The notes below the pieces were generated by a model that saw only the letters and a program-made list of their open reading frames with translations, did not search any database and had not been told where the DNA came from. 64,000 nucleotides of DNA from Crotophaga sulcirostris (taxonomy: Eukaryota > Chordata > Aves > Cuculiformes > Crotophagidae). Every line of letters starts with the position of its first letter. The stretch's first letter is position 1. The DNA is taken from the NCBI GenBank assembly GCA_013397455.1, contig VYZB01000013.1, positions 4,583,982 to 4,647,981 of the forward strand, written 5' to 3'. Made by a program: the position numbers and the translations under genes. Positions 17,753-30,900 of the stretch are shown in pieces.

Positions 17753-20215
17753 TTTAATCAAATATTGCCAAAGTGAGCACTATCTGCTTTTGTAATGATG
17801 TTTATGACAATATGTTCAAAACCAGGACACCAGAGAGTTCTCCCTCTCTCCTAATCCTTTGTCCCTTGAAATATACAACCCTAACTAAAGTGAGTAGTTA
17901 CTAGAGAAGCATCAGATCACCATGCTTGCTCATCTAAGGTTATCTTCAACAAAGCAACAGAAAAGCAAAAATGACAGCAAAGCAAAATTCATTTCTGTAC
18001 CTCAGAATCAATCTAATAAGTATCTTCCATTCCTCAAACTCTTGCCTTAAATTTAAGAACTATTATTGTGGTACATTCATTACTACAATGCAGTCGAGAA
18101 CAGCTAAGGAAGAAAGAAAGTAATTCCATCTGGCTTTCAAATGCTTCATTATAGAATAGAGGAATTTTCTCTCCCACATTCCCCAAAACTAAGCTGTTTA
18201 ATGTGGGTAGAAAGAAAAAAAAAGTCATATACTACACACCCAAATGTAACTCAACCATGAAAATATCCGGTAATGTCTCAGGGAATATTCTACCATTTTA
18301 AAACAAACAGCTACCTCTTCTACTATGATAACAGATACAGAACACTGTATCTCTACCTAATTTAATGATTCAAGAATAAAAGTTCCTTCAGCTTCTAGTA
18401 ACTGCTTCTGCAGTATTACAAGAATCGAATGATCAAATATCTTTCCTCCCCCTTCATTAGCTGGTTACTAATCAAAGCAGAGTCTAAAGAAAGATAAGCA
18501 GAGCAAACCCAACTCCCAAACCCAGGAGTGACTTTTGCTCAATAAAATTTTCTTTCTTGATACTGGCACTCAGGGCAACTAAGAAAATGAGACAGACTAT
18601 CAGATATCAGCAACAGCTCCTCTATTCTTCCAAGGTGATGAAGAAAGCAGAGCTCAGGCTTGTTTTTTGCTTTCATAGCACTACTTCCCTATCACAAAGA
18701 CAGTAGCATCATTAACTAGCTGTTGCTGCGGCTGTTAGCATCTTTATTGACTATGTAATAAAAACATTCTGGAGGTGTATTTTAAAGAGTTAGGCAAAGT
18801 TGCACCTACAATGAAAAAAGAGGGACAGAAATGGACAAAATTAAGAAAATCACATATTTATAAAAGCCATCTACAGGGAGAGGAAGGACAAATTCTGACA
18901 AAGAATAGAGGACAAAAATGGAAGACCCAGACCATTAAAATATAATGGTTTTAATGGAATTAATTTCTTCAAGAACTGACTCTTAAGGGATTGTCTATCC
19001 ACACAGAAATGGATACATTATTTGATATGGATCAAAAATAGCAAAATAAACTAATACCTGCACTACAGATTGCTTTAAAAGGTATTTTATTTTAAAACAC
19101 AAAAGGGAATTATCTCAAGCTATGATAAGAATAATATGTACGGTGTCACATCATTTTAAAATTCACCTTCACTACACAAACTTTGGATATCATGGTGAAC
19201 TCTTACAGACAAATAACCTATTTTAGGTTATAAGACTGTAAGACATAGATGATTTTTATTAATTCTTGTTCCCTTGGAAAAAAAAATCAAAGATACATGT
19301 CAAAAGTACAGCACAACTGCTGCACCCATAGAGTTATGATATGTCACTCAAACATGGTAGAAAAAATTGCCTAGGTGTCGCCACTGACTAGCTGTTGCAA
19401 GAGCACAAGCAAGCATTTCCAAACAACAGTTCAAAAATTAATAGATAAAAAAGTTCAGCATTTACAGAAAAACTTGTTTCAGGACCTCCCTACATGCAGG
19501 AAGTCCATTTCTCAAAAACAACAGGAAAAAGGAAAAAACCTCCATCTTATAAAAAAGTCTTTATATACAGGAATATATAGGAAGGATGAATATCAGAAAT
19601 AAACTACGTGCAGCATGTCTTTAAAATTCTCCATCATAATGTCCTACAAAGATACCATATTAATCTGCACTGTCACATATTCCTTGGTTTACAACCAGAG
19701 GAAGATATTATTCATGTTCAAGGTGGTGACAGTAACTGAAAATATAAACACCAGACTATGTAGGTAACAGTTCTAAGGTAGAGAAGTAGAATTATATAGA
19801 ACTTTTTTTACCCCTTTTTGCTCATCAATTATAATAAAGAATTCATAGAAAAAATATGTATTGGATGGGGAGGAGGCGGCTCAAAAAAGTTGTTAGCCAC
19901 ACAAGAAGCTGCAGGAAGTTTGGCATGCAGTCAGTGATAATAGTACATAAACAGTTGTTTAATCTAGAGTACACAAATATTAACATGACTTAAATATTAA
20001 CTCATTTCAGCTAGGTTGCTTTGAGTCTCCTTTGCTAAGGGACAAAGCAGCATCTCATTGAACATGTCAACAGACAATGGGGAAAGCTACAATAGATGAA
20101 GAATGTTTGCTTTGCACACAAGTGAACTTCTGTTTGAATTGTGTCCTTCCTTTGACAACTTTAAAATCTGGCATTTGGGAAACAAGGCATAAATAAAATC
20201 CAAGAAAACTTATTG

Positions 20216-20437
20216 TAGAATCATAGAATGGTTTGGGTTGGAAGGGACCTTAAAGATCGTCTAGTTCCAACCCCCTTGCTATGGGCAGGGACACCTCCCA
20301 CCAGCCCAGGCTGCTCAAGGTCCCATCCAACCTGGCCTGGAACACCTCCAGGGAGGGGGCACCCACAGCTTCCCTGGGCAACCTGTGCCAGGGCCTCACC
20401 GCCCTCAGTGTGAACAATTTCTTCCTAACAACTATCA
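20216..20437 (-). repeat. CR1 LINE 3'-end fragment (relatively young)
   Basis: It opens on the plus strand with TAGAATCATAGAATGGTTTG, the reverse complement of the CR1 terminal octamer-type tail, followed by GGTTGGAAGGGACCTTAAAG and the blocks GGGCAGGGACACCTCCCACC and AACTGTGCCAGGGCCTCACC-like sequence. It is close to the usual CR1 sequence and less diverged than the neighbouring copies. It is 5' truncated at about 220 bases. Confidence 0.95.
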
Positions 20438-21815
20438 GTGTCTCTCCTGTCTTGTCAGTTTGCATTTCTGATCGCTGCTGAATGGATACAATCCCCCACA
20501 TCCCTGTCTCTGACTTTTCACCCAGGTTTTTCTATCCTCCACTTGTTGCACTGTTCTAAATGCATAGCTATACTGGGCATTTTTTTGGTTCTTTGGTTTT
20601 GGTGGATTTTTCTTTTTTTTAAAGAGAATGTATGTATGTACATAGACATACATTTAAAATCCTATTCCTCCTGTTCCATCTGTTTTTTAACCAGCCTAAC
20701 CAGATAAACTCAGCCTCTCAATCTTGCTCTCCTGCATACATCTCAAACTCTACATACCCTAGAAATCATCTTACTGAAACTATGCCACAGGATTTCTGAA
20801 GACTATATGGAAACTGTTAGCATCATGATGCTGGGAAAAGCAACAGCATATCAGAGAAAAAGCTTCCTCCTGCAAGGCTCAATCTTTTGGATTACTACTA
20901 CACTTTTTGCCTCTTCTTTCCCCTCTCATACTTTCTTAACCCTGGGACGAGTCTGCACTCCCTGCAGCAAGAGATTAACTAAGGCTAATTTCATCTAATT
21001 TTATGTAAATCTGATTAAGGCAGGTAAATGCAGAACAAACCTTGCTCAATAGTGTTGTAGCCATACATGAGAAAATAAAAATGGAAATTAACTGTGAGAC
21101 TACCCAGAGGTTTAGTTATCCCATTAATAAACATGGACTCAGACACAAAAAAGGAGCTGTGGTCCTGCAAACAAAACACTATGTCTCCTTTCCTTAACAA
21201 AGGAATCATAAGCACCATCATGATTACACTAAAAAAAGGTATTCTTCGTTAACTGTGTTTAAATCATGTTTCTGAATAGGTTCCATCACACAACTGCAAA
21301 CATGGGAAAAACAAAGCACAAGTGCTGCAGTCACTTAAATTCTTTAAAAATAAAATTGCAGAAGTAAAGTTCACAAAAGTTTTCGAAAAGTAGATATAAT
21401 TATACCTTTATCTAGATACCTACAGGATCTATCTACTTAGAAATACTTGTTGTCATTCCAACATCAAGAATCCTTCTAGAAGTCATTTTGATGAGTCAAT
21501 GCTAACATTTCTTAATTAATATTTTCCACTCTCTTAAAGAAATTTTTCTTCTGCAGTAGGAAAATTAAGACGCAGATTAAAGCTACAGCATAAAAGTAAA
21601 GCTTACAATAAATTATTGCATAAATGTTTAAATTATGCCTCTTTATTTTAAGTTCTTGATTTTTCTATAGTAAATATTTTAGCCTGAAGTCTATTTTAGT
21701 CTAGATTATATAACAGAAATGAAATGCTTGGACTTGGTTAAGAACTTGCAATGAGACTCTGTAACACTAATTGCACTGTACATACAGTTATATTAATTAA
21801 AAAAATACAACTTAC

Positions 21816-21984
21816 AGTCTGATCAAAAAAGGGTGGTTGACCTCTTTCAAGACTGACTTTTCATTGTGCACATGTTGCTCTTGCTTCAGTCGAATGACAT
21901 CAGGAATGCTCATTACTTTCAGTGCATAGTAACGTTTGGCCATTTTTTCCTTCACTAGATGAACACGCCCAAAGGTACCAGTGC
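21816..21984 (-). CDS. PRKX: PRKX exon 2: glycine loop, ATP-binding lysine, alpha-C helix
   Basis: This 169-base exon encodes the N-lobe of the kinase, corresponding to human residues 56-112. Seen in order: the end of the glycine loop (GTGTFGRVHLV), the ATP-anchoring lysine in YYALKVM (Lys78 by human numbering), a PKA-type linker (SIPDVIRLKQ), and the alpha-C helix with its salt-bridge glutamate in HVHNEK (Glu97), followed by NHPFLIRL. The acceptor is a pyrimidine run ending CAG just above 21984, and the donor is GTAAGT at 21815-21810. It is entered in phase 1 and left in phase 2. Substitutions against human PRKX are mild: MAKRYY for TAKHFF, and Asn for Ser before HPF. Everything needed for ATP binding is present. 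Confidence 0.97.
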
Positions 21985-24900
21985 CTGAAAAGTCGAAGAA
22001 GAAATGTCAACTTATTGTAAAAATGAAAAAAAAAAAAAAAGGCAAAAATAGTTTCCTATATTATTATAAAACCTACAGGAACTCGATTCATGCTGTTTCC
22101 CCTCCATTCATTTATAACCATTATATTGTTTTACCTGTTTTCATGCAATTTTTTCTTCAGATTTCTCAATTTTTAGTGATACCTATTTAATGAAAGTAAC
22201 AGTATCGCAATACTGTCACTCTGAACAGATACTAGAAGCATTATTTGCAAAGAGAAGAAGTCATCCTGAGAAAGTGTAAGGGAGATATAAAAAAAAAAAC
22301 AACCCGTGTAATATATAAGATTCAAATGTAACCAATATAAATGAAACAAGCAAAACTGTTTTCAAGAGCAAAGGAAAGGCTGGGCAACACTCTTATAATT
22401 CAGAGATTATTTTTAATTTAGGTCGACTGGGGAGGACCGGGATAAACTCAAAAGTAGCATTCAATTTATTATATCCACAGTGTGTGACATAAAAGAAAAA
22501 AAAGGAATCATGGACCAAGAATGCAGTGTTCAATTGTAATGGATTTAATAATTCCTCCACACAAACATAATATATGGAAAGTTAAGTAGTTTTAAGATAT
22601 ATATATAAGATAGCTAAAAATCAATCAGCGTTTACAATGTAGGAACTCATAACATGAAAAGTACAGAAACAACAAAAATTTCAAAATATTTATCTACGAA
22701 GATCCAGTGACTGAGAACAGTTGTCTTGCAATTACTCAGGTGAGGAGATTATTCCTTTAAACATGCACAGAGAGGTGAAGTGATTCAGTAGGATAAGGGA
22801 GTGATGTGAAAACATACAACATTTCTGATGCTCCTAAAAACAAATTTTAAAAAGATCTGCTTATAGTGCTGCATCTTTATTTTACATGGAAACAGACTTC
22901 AGACACCCTTTTTGTAGTTAATGGTATTTCTTTTCCAATTCCCTCTTAAATTATAAAAGGAAAATAAAATAAAAACATATTGTCTATTAAGTAATGCATT
23001 ATGCAATTCTCTATTCAATACAGTAATCATTTAAAGTTCCTTTTAAGTGCACTGCATTCAAGGCAATTATACATAACTGAACTGAGTATTTCTTTTGGTT
23101 TGAAATGGAAGTTAAAACTAGCACATTTAGCCATGCTTCTATTTGTACGGCAGCACAATGTTAAATGTTTGAAGATGAACACACATTCTTAGCTCCTTGG
23201 GTGGCTACTCATTGGTTTTTTGCCCATTAAACAATGCCATGTAGGTTCCCTTAGAACAGTACACCAGATATTTTTAATCCTATTCTCTGACAGAAATATG
23301 TGCCACTATAAAGGATGCTTGGCATTCAAACTAACTGCCTAACTTGTAAAAGGTCACTCTCTAGTTGAGAAATGCCTTCCAAAACAATGAAAATCTTATA
23401 CTTAAGCTCACAGACTACGAAGGCAACCCACAGACCTGTTTCAGTATTATGAACTGGCATGGCAATTGATTTCAGATTGTGCTGACCAGTTATAATCAAC
23501 TTATAATACAAGTTTATTTTTTAAGACGTGTAGTGGGTGCAGGGAGATAAGTATGTATGTGATAGGAAAGATTTTTGAGAGAGAGGCATTGGGGAGAGAC
23601 CAAAAAATGAACTTCTGAAACTGCATGGAGAGAGGAGAAAAAAAACAAGGAGTATTTGTCCCTAGTAAGTTCAGGAAACTGGAGAACCTTTTTTATTTTC
23701 CAAGTTTGTTTTCTGTATGTGTATTCGCACTTTAAAAAATTCCATTTTATTTAATGGTTATTCTTTCCAGTCACTTGTTTTACTGTTTTAGAGCACAGCG
23801 TTTACTAAAAATCAAAACAAAATCCTAACATTACATACTAGAAACAACTTCAGCAATCCATTTTTATGGAACTTGAAGCTCTAGTACCAATACAGCTTCC
23901 AAACCCAGCTTTTGAGATAAAACTTCTCACTACACAAGCTCAGGAGGGATTACAGCTGTTCAAGTACAAAAGATTCAGTCAAAGCAGTTCTACATTCCCA
24001 CCTGTCCTGAGTTACAGTTCTTTAACTCTGAAAACTGTAAACAGGTCTTAGATAAAGCCTGCTGTTATACTGAAATAAGTCACCAGGTTACCCTGGAAAA
24101 TTTATCACATAATTAAATCCTTTAACAATGCAGTCACATTACAGGACTATACCTGTAAACAAATTTATTTTCATGGACATATGCTTCTGTGGTAAACAAA
24201 ACCCAAACAAAAATACACAAAAAGTACACAACAGCTTCCAAGCAGAGCCATCTGTTCAAAGCTACTTAAAATATTGATTATTTACATCTTTGAGTGCATA
24301 AACTTAGATGACTTCAGAATTAGTTGCTGAAATTTAAATTCCACGTAAAAATACTGTCAAGAGTAACTACAGCCATACTGCACAATGAAACTAAAAATAA
24401 TCTTAAAAATTTAAGAGTTCCAAATGTGGACTTGAAGAAATTAATAACACCAGCCCCATAAGCAAATCCAGGTTTTTATATATATTTTGATACTTGTATG
24501 AACAAAGTGCTTCCATAGACTTATTTAACAGGAGAGTCAGAAATGAACACACAACTAAATGTTCCTATGTCTCTGATGATCTCATGTTTCATAACTTGTC
24601 CTACTCGTCCTAGAAATTTTTATTTTAGAATGCTTTAATTTTTCATTATGCAATTGGTCTAACTTTAGAAATGGTTCTGCTCACAGGTAACAACAGTAAT
24701 AACAGTAGTAACCCCAAGTTCCATTCATTTTCAAAGAAGGACCTGTTGGAGATTTATTTAGCAACAGTTCTAACTTTGGAAGTATGGTCTCGTTAAAAAC
24801 GTGTCTGCCAGGAGTGGCAAAGCCAGACAGGCTATTCCAGAATAGTGGCAAGCACTTAATCTAGACAGCCTCCAGGAAAACCCAACCACACAGAGAGGTG

Positions 24901-27900
24901 AGAACATTTAACCTCCCCAACCAGTTTTATTGTTGAGCTGATTGCAGACAGTCTCTTTTCAAACATCTTTAGCTCAATTTCAAGCAAAGAAGGAAACCAG
25001 GAAGACAATACAGACCAAGAAGTCATCTAACATTTGTTTTCAGATGCCTCTTCTCATAAAATTAATTTTTCCCTGTTCAAGTCTTCTCAGAAAATCCATT
25101 AGGCCTACATCAGTTGGCAGAGACAGTACCACTTTTGACTAACAATATTTTTCCTTAAGGCTTTCAGACAGTATAACAGCAATGTTCTGGAATTTGCATA
25201 ATATCGTTTAAGCTGTTCAGTCAAACTCTTCTCACTGCAAAGAGAAAGGGAGTATGGCAAGTATTATGTATCTTTTCAAACAAGAAGAAAAGACTTGAAA
25301 CATGTGAGGCTATTAACATAGGGGAGTAGCAGAACTTGCTGAAACTTAGAAGCAGTTGTGTAAAAGTGTGCAAATGGAGCTTAATTTATGCTTTTGCATA
25401 GGGCTGATTCTTGAGCTTTTTTTTTTTTACGCTTAGCCAGTCTTCAGACAACCAGATACATTTTGCATACAAAGATGACTACAATTCAAATATCTCATTT
25501 CCAACTTTTGGTCTGGGTCTCCTGCTTACGCTTTTAGTAATTTCTGCCAAGATTTTTAAAATTCCCTTCCTTGAAAATGGTGGGGAGTTGCGAGGAACGG
25601 GATTGGGCACGACAGTCGAGGTGGGAGGTGGCAACAAGGTAATGGTACAATTGTTTGGCACAGTCAAGCAAATCTAGACATTTTATCAAAACGAGTCTAG
25701 GTGGAAATTCTGCCCCTCACATTCATGGAAAGAAAACTAGAAAACTGGAGCAGCAAAGTGGTCACGTGATGATTTGAGGCCCAGTTCCATAAATTTGAAG
25801 GAGGGTTTCTGGAAGCAGAAAAAGGTAGGCTTACTGATCTTCTATCAAAGCACCACCACCTTCTGCCCTCCAGGAAGGAGACACTAAACTCACAAACAGT
25901 TTCTGTTAATTCCCATGAAGAAACTGTTCAGTTTTTGGCCCTAATCACATCAGAGCTCAGATATATGAAGAGGCTAAATTTGAACTTCTGTGACAGATAA
26001 GTAAACATTCCTTAAGATTACCTTAAAATAGAAATATTCTACACTTGCCCATCTTGCACATAATAATGAAAGGAAATATAGTGTTTACTGATTTGCACGA
26101 TATTCTACTGATGTTTATTTAATGCTTAGTTCAAACAAAGAGAACTTCAGGGACTGTTTACCGTTCTGGATGAGTCCTGGGATCTACAAAGTGCGACCCT
26201 GATGAAGGAAGTGCAATGGCTACACACCCTCCACTGCCTCCCCCCCACCCAGCCCCATGTACACATATGCCTACCTGTCTATTACAGCACATAATGGCAG
26301 AGTTTTAGAACAAAAATGTGCTTACATTTATTTGTGCAGTCCCCGTCTCCCTGATAAAGCATATAGCACATGAAGGTGTCTGGCCACCAGTAACAAAAGC
26401 AAGTGAAGAGTGCCTGGGCTATCCGCAACATGCAACACAATTCTAGATTTTCAGGACTAAACAGACAAACGGAATAAAATATGCAAAATGCTAACCACTA
26501 ATCCAGTATAATCTGTTACAACAATAAATTTTTTTGATCCCTTTGCTAATTTAGCATGGTTGCAGAACCTGAAGGAATGGCAGCAATCTTCTCAATTAGG
26601 TTACCTTCTCATGTTAAACACACACAAACGGAGGAGGCCACAAACTACAGAGGACCAGACTGGCCTAGGTATCAAATGCAAGAAGGGCATTCTCAGTCTT
26701 ACAAAACAAGCTGGATTCCCTAACCCACCCCAAAATACCATAGCCAGCTTCCAGGATTTTACTCTCTTTGAAGCCTAGTAGAAAAGAATAAAGAATGTGG
26801 GAACATTTCTGATGTAATTTTAGGTACTTTTGATGCTAGGAAAACCAATCCTGCAACTTTTGATCAGCTAAAACAATTGAGCAAGTAGTCAGGTAGTGAA
26901 TATTTGCTATTGATGTAGGTGACTAATTTAATGCTTAGTTTGCCTCTTTATTTGCTCCCATTAATTAGACCCAGCTGTTCCAGCTTCCCATCCTTTTAAT
27001 GCCCAGCTTTTTCTTAAAACTAAGTTTGCCTTGCTCAGATAGATACCATCTGTTTTAATGAAGAATAAACTAGGTCATGTGAGATCCATGACCCTGAGGG
27101 CTGTTTTTCAAGTCCCAGAGGGGTTGATCCTGACTTCTACAGATGCCTACAAAAAGCATCAGATGTATTTGCTTTTATTTACAGTTAAAAAAAATGTTTC
27201 CTACTGTGTAATGTATTGGTCTCTATTGGTAGCCATAAACACAACAGAATTAAATCTGTTGAATATCAGAGATTAAAAAGTAAATTGTGTCAGATTACAA
27301 ACTCACTGCTGAATGTCAAATTTGTCTGCCATTTAATCTCTGTCTCAACTTGGGATGGAACTTGAACAGCCTAGCAATGAATGTCTTAAAAGGGGGAACA
27401 GGAATAGTCAAAAATTCTTGATATAAAGCACGGGAAGAAGTAGCACAGCAAAGGAAACCACTCTGCCCAAATAGACTGGTAATCAGGAGGTTAACACTTG
27501 AGAGAAAGATACAAGGAAACCATGAGACATGAGCAACTGTGGGCTTCTACAACAGAAGACACGGTTGGCACATGAACAGGGCAGCATGAGGTTGATTATT
27601 CTGGACATTATAGTACCCAAGTTCACTTTTTTTTAATTTTTCAACCCATAGACGAGTGTCAACTGGAAATACCTTGCAGACTAATGCTCTTCCTTCTCAA
27701 ATTCAGTGCCTTCACACCGTTCACAAATAGGCTGTGAATTGCTCACTGTAACTTAAGAGTACTGCTACTATACTTCTGTACAATTCTAGAGGGTTCCAAT
27801 CTAAATCTCAAAAACATCCCAGAGAAATGAAGAGATTTAGGGGAGGTTTTACAGGCTTCCTTTTGCTCCATTTAGCACTGCAATTCTCATACAATTGAGT

Positions 27901-30900
27901 CGAAGTAAATGTCAGACAGTACTTTTTGCAAGCCTTCTTTATATCCTTCAATGATTGTACCTCTGAGGAGACAGTCTGATTAAAAAAAGCTTATAAGCAG
28001 AGAAAATAGAGATGCCTCATGTAGTGTGCACCCCGTGCAGCTCTGCCAGAGCAGCTTCCTTCTATGACTTTGTTCATTCATCCATTGTGCTATTATTCAG
28101 TTTACACTAGGATCTCCCTAGACAGAGAAAATATCTTTCTGCTTAGCAATAATGTGAGATACTACACAGCCAGAAATATTTCTGCTGCATTCCAGGCAAG
28201 AGCATCACTTTTCAGACTACCTGTTTCAGAAATTTTACTGCCAGTGCCATATCCATGGTTCTGTCTTACCTCTATTTTGGATTCTACACTCATGCCTTGT
28301 CCTATTTTTCAACTGAAAAAGCTCGGTATCATTAATTCTTTATCCCAGCTCACTTACAGTTGAAAAGAAAGTAGCAATGCATGTTTGAAGTACAGCCTAG
28401 TTTTTGACTCAAAGATGCTGCTGTAAGAAATTTCCACCTCTTTGGTGCTTCCAGATTCCAAAGGTGTTTTCAGGTTCTTTCTTACTTGATAAACAGGCTT
28501 ATAACAACACACCACTAAATCTGGAATTTGGTATAGTCTCTTTCCAACTTCACACAAGATTTGATATGCCAGAGAATACCAAGCAATTGTGTAAACTCTT
28601 GTTGTTGACTCTGTCATTTAAATCTTTTTAAATTAGAATCCTTAAGTATTAAGAACACAGGAATCACGAGCTAATTAACACCCATCAGAAGCTTCCTGTT
28701 TTTTCACATAGTTCAGGGACAGGTTCCTGGTTTCCAAAAAATACCATTCAACAGAGCACCCACGACAGAAGGTACTTACTAATGCCAGGTAATTTTTTTT
28801 GGTCCACAACTTATTGAGTCTCTACAAAAGTAATAAAAATATCGGGGTATCTTGAAATAAAAGAAGCAGAATCCTTGAAAGTTTCTCCTCTCTCTTTATT
28901 CTTTATGTGTTTATTTTGAAATGCAAGAAAACAATAAATAAATGAGATCAGGAAGTCACCAGCTTGCTAGTGATAAGATAACCCTTAATAATTTCAATTT
29001 CTAAAGAGCTCTCAGAAAACTGAATTTAAATGCACATCCATGTCTTCTCATAAAATGTTAACATCCACAGTTTTCAGAAGAATTCTCATAAAGCTGGTAC
29101 TTCCCCACTTGATTATTCAATGGTATTTTTGTAACTTTTCCCATGTATTCTGCTATATTTGATTAATGGCATGTTGATACAAAGAATATGAAAAGAAGCA
29201 TGGATTAAAATATTTTCCTCTCTAATGAAAATAGGATATTGGCAGGTCATTATAACTCATACTTTTAACTATTTAAATATTGCACATGAAGTGTTGATAA
29301 GTCTCAACTGCAAAACTAAAGATGTGAACATTTTATAAAAACAGCTCAAACAAATACCATTAAAGATGTACTCCTTTTTCATTTGGAAACTAAGTTCTGT
29401 ACCATTTTAATTTAGGAGGCTTGTTGAAACTGCTATTTTAAATTACACAAAACCCCTGCTAAAAGTAAAGTGAATCCATCTGTATCGACTCAATTTTGTA
29501 CAAAAAATTGGTCTATCAAATCTGAAAAGACAAGCATAGTTAAGCTAAGGATAGGGTACCTGTCTGACTAGCAACACATTCCATGTTAAAACACTAGAAA
29601 ACATTAAAGTACATATATTATCTGGTAATAATTTCAGGCAACTAAAAAGCATCATTTTTTAATAGTTGAAAAAGAATCAGTAAATTCGAAAGTATACTAC
29701 CAAAACAGGCCATGTCTGCACTTTTTAAAGTTATAAAATGTCATTCAAATCCTATTCACTGAATTGCTTATTTCAGGTAGGGAAAATAAGCATGTTAACT
29801 GAGGACTTCTTGGAATGCAAATATTCAAGAGAATTATTTTTTCTGGGGTTTTCTTTTCCCCAGAAAAATATCTCAAACAACTAAAGCCAGATATATAAAA
29901 CCCAACATCTAGCCACCTCCTGTCCATTAACTGGTGCTGAAAATTCCCATTGAGTTTAGAGTAATTCAGGATTCTTTCTAGATGAATTTGTGCTGAAAGT
30001 TAATCTTTTTTAATAGCTTTAATTATCATCTTTAAGTATTCAGAAACACTACAAAACAACTTCCTTAAGATGAAATCTAAAACAAATTGATGGACGTACA
30101 GGCGAAAAGTTACTACGTTTAATTGAACTGTTATACTTTTGCTTACCACAAAAAAAAACTCAACCCAAACCAAAAAACCAAACATGAATGCATCATGAAG
30201 TAATCTGACTTAGGCAAAGAAAAGGTAAATAAGACATGACTCTAGAATTATTCTAGGTATCATGCAATCCCACTTGTAAAAGTGGTATGACCAAAAAAAA
30301 TTATATTACAACCCAAAATGGTGAATCCTGCTCTCCCTGCAGGTAGTGTTTAATTTTGAGTCTGTTGTTGATAATACATGGCTCCTACTTCTTGAGTTGG
30401 GATTAGCGCTGCATTCAAAATTTTGAACTGGATGTCCCAGAAGCACTCTAAGCCAAAAGGGACTGATCTCTAATTTTCTATGAAAATTACTAACTTACAG
30501 TTTAGCTCTGGTAGTGCATAAAGAATCAACTCAAGTAAATCATTAATATACCATTTTTCACTTATTCTATTCTGAACACAAGTTAGAAGTGTTTCCCAGG
30601 GATTTTTTGCCCCTCCCAAAGAAGGTAAGAAGAAAGATGGTGAGGGACATATTAATTTGGAAAATCTGGCTCTGGTGCTAAGGTTAATTCCCCACAACCA
30701 AATCTTCTCCCAAAAGGACAGTAAAGCTTTGTCTCTCATCATTTGTCAATACTTCCATCTTCACCTTCATTTTCTCCATTTACAGGAAGCATTTACAAAA
30801 CTGATTTGTCCAGTTGCTTTACTCAAATTCAGCATGGAAATAATTTAGTTTGCTTTAGTAGTCAAACACTCCATCACACAGTTTGCTGTGTCACAAAGTC

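Larger units (their letters stand above)
17053..21815 (-). other. PRKX: PRKX intron 2
   Basis: About 4.8 kb of intron with two CR1 fragments, both inserted in the same orientation as PRKX transcription (17404-17752 and 20216-20437). The remaining sequence is AT-rich, and I see no other feature in it. Confidence 0.85.

Noticed and set aside
20228..20501. Open frames at 20.2-20.5 kb with Pro/Trp-rich peptides
   Set aside because: They lie within a CR1 3'-end fragment, and similar peptides recur at 45985-46200 for the same reason.
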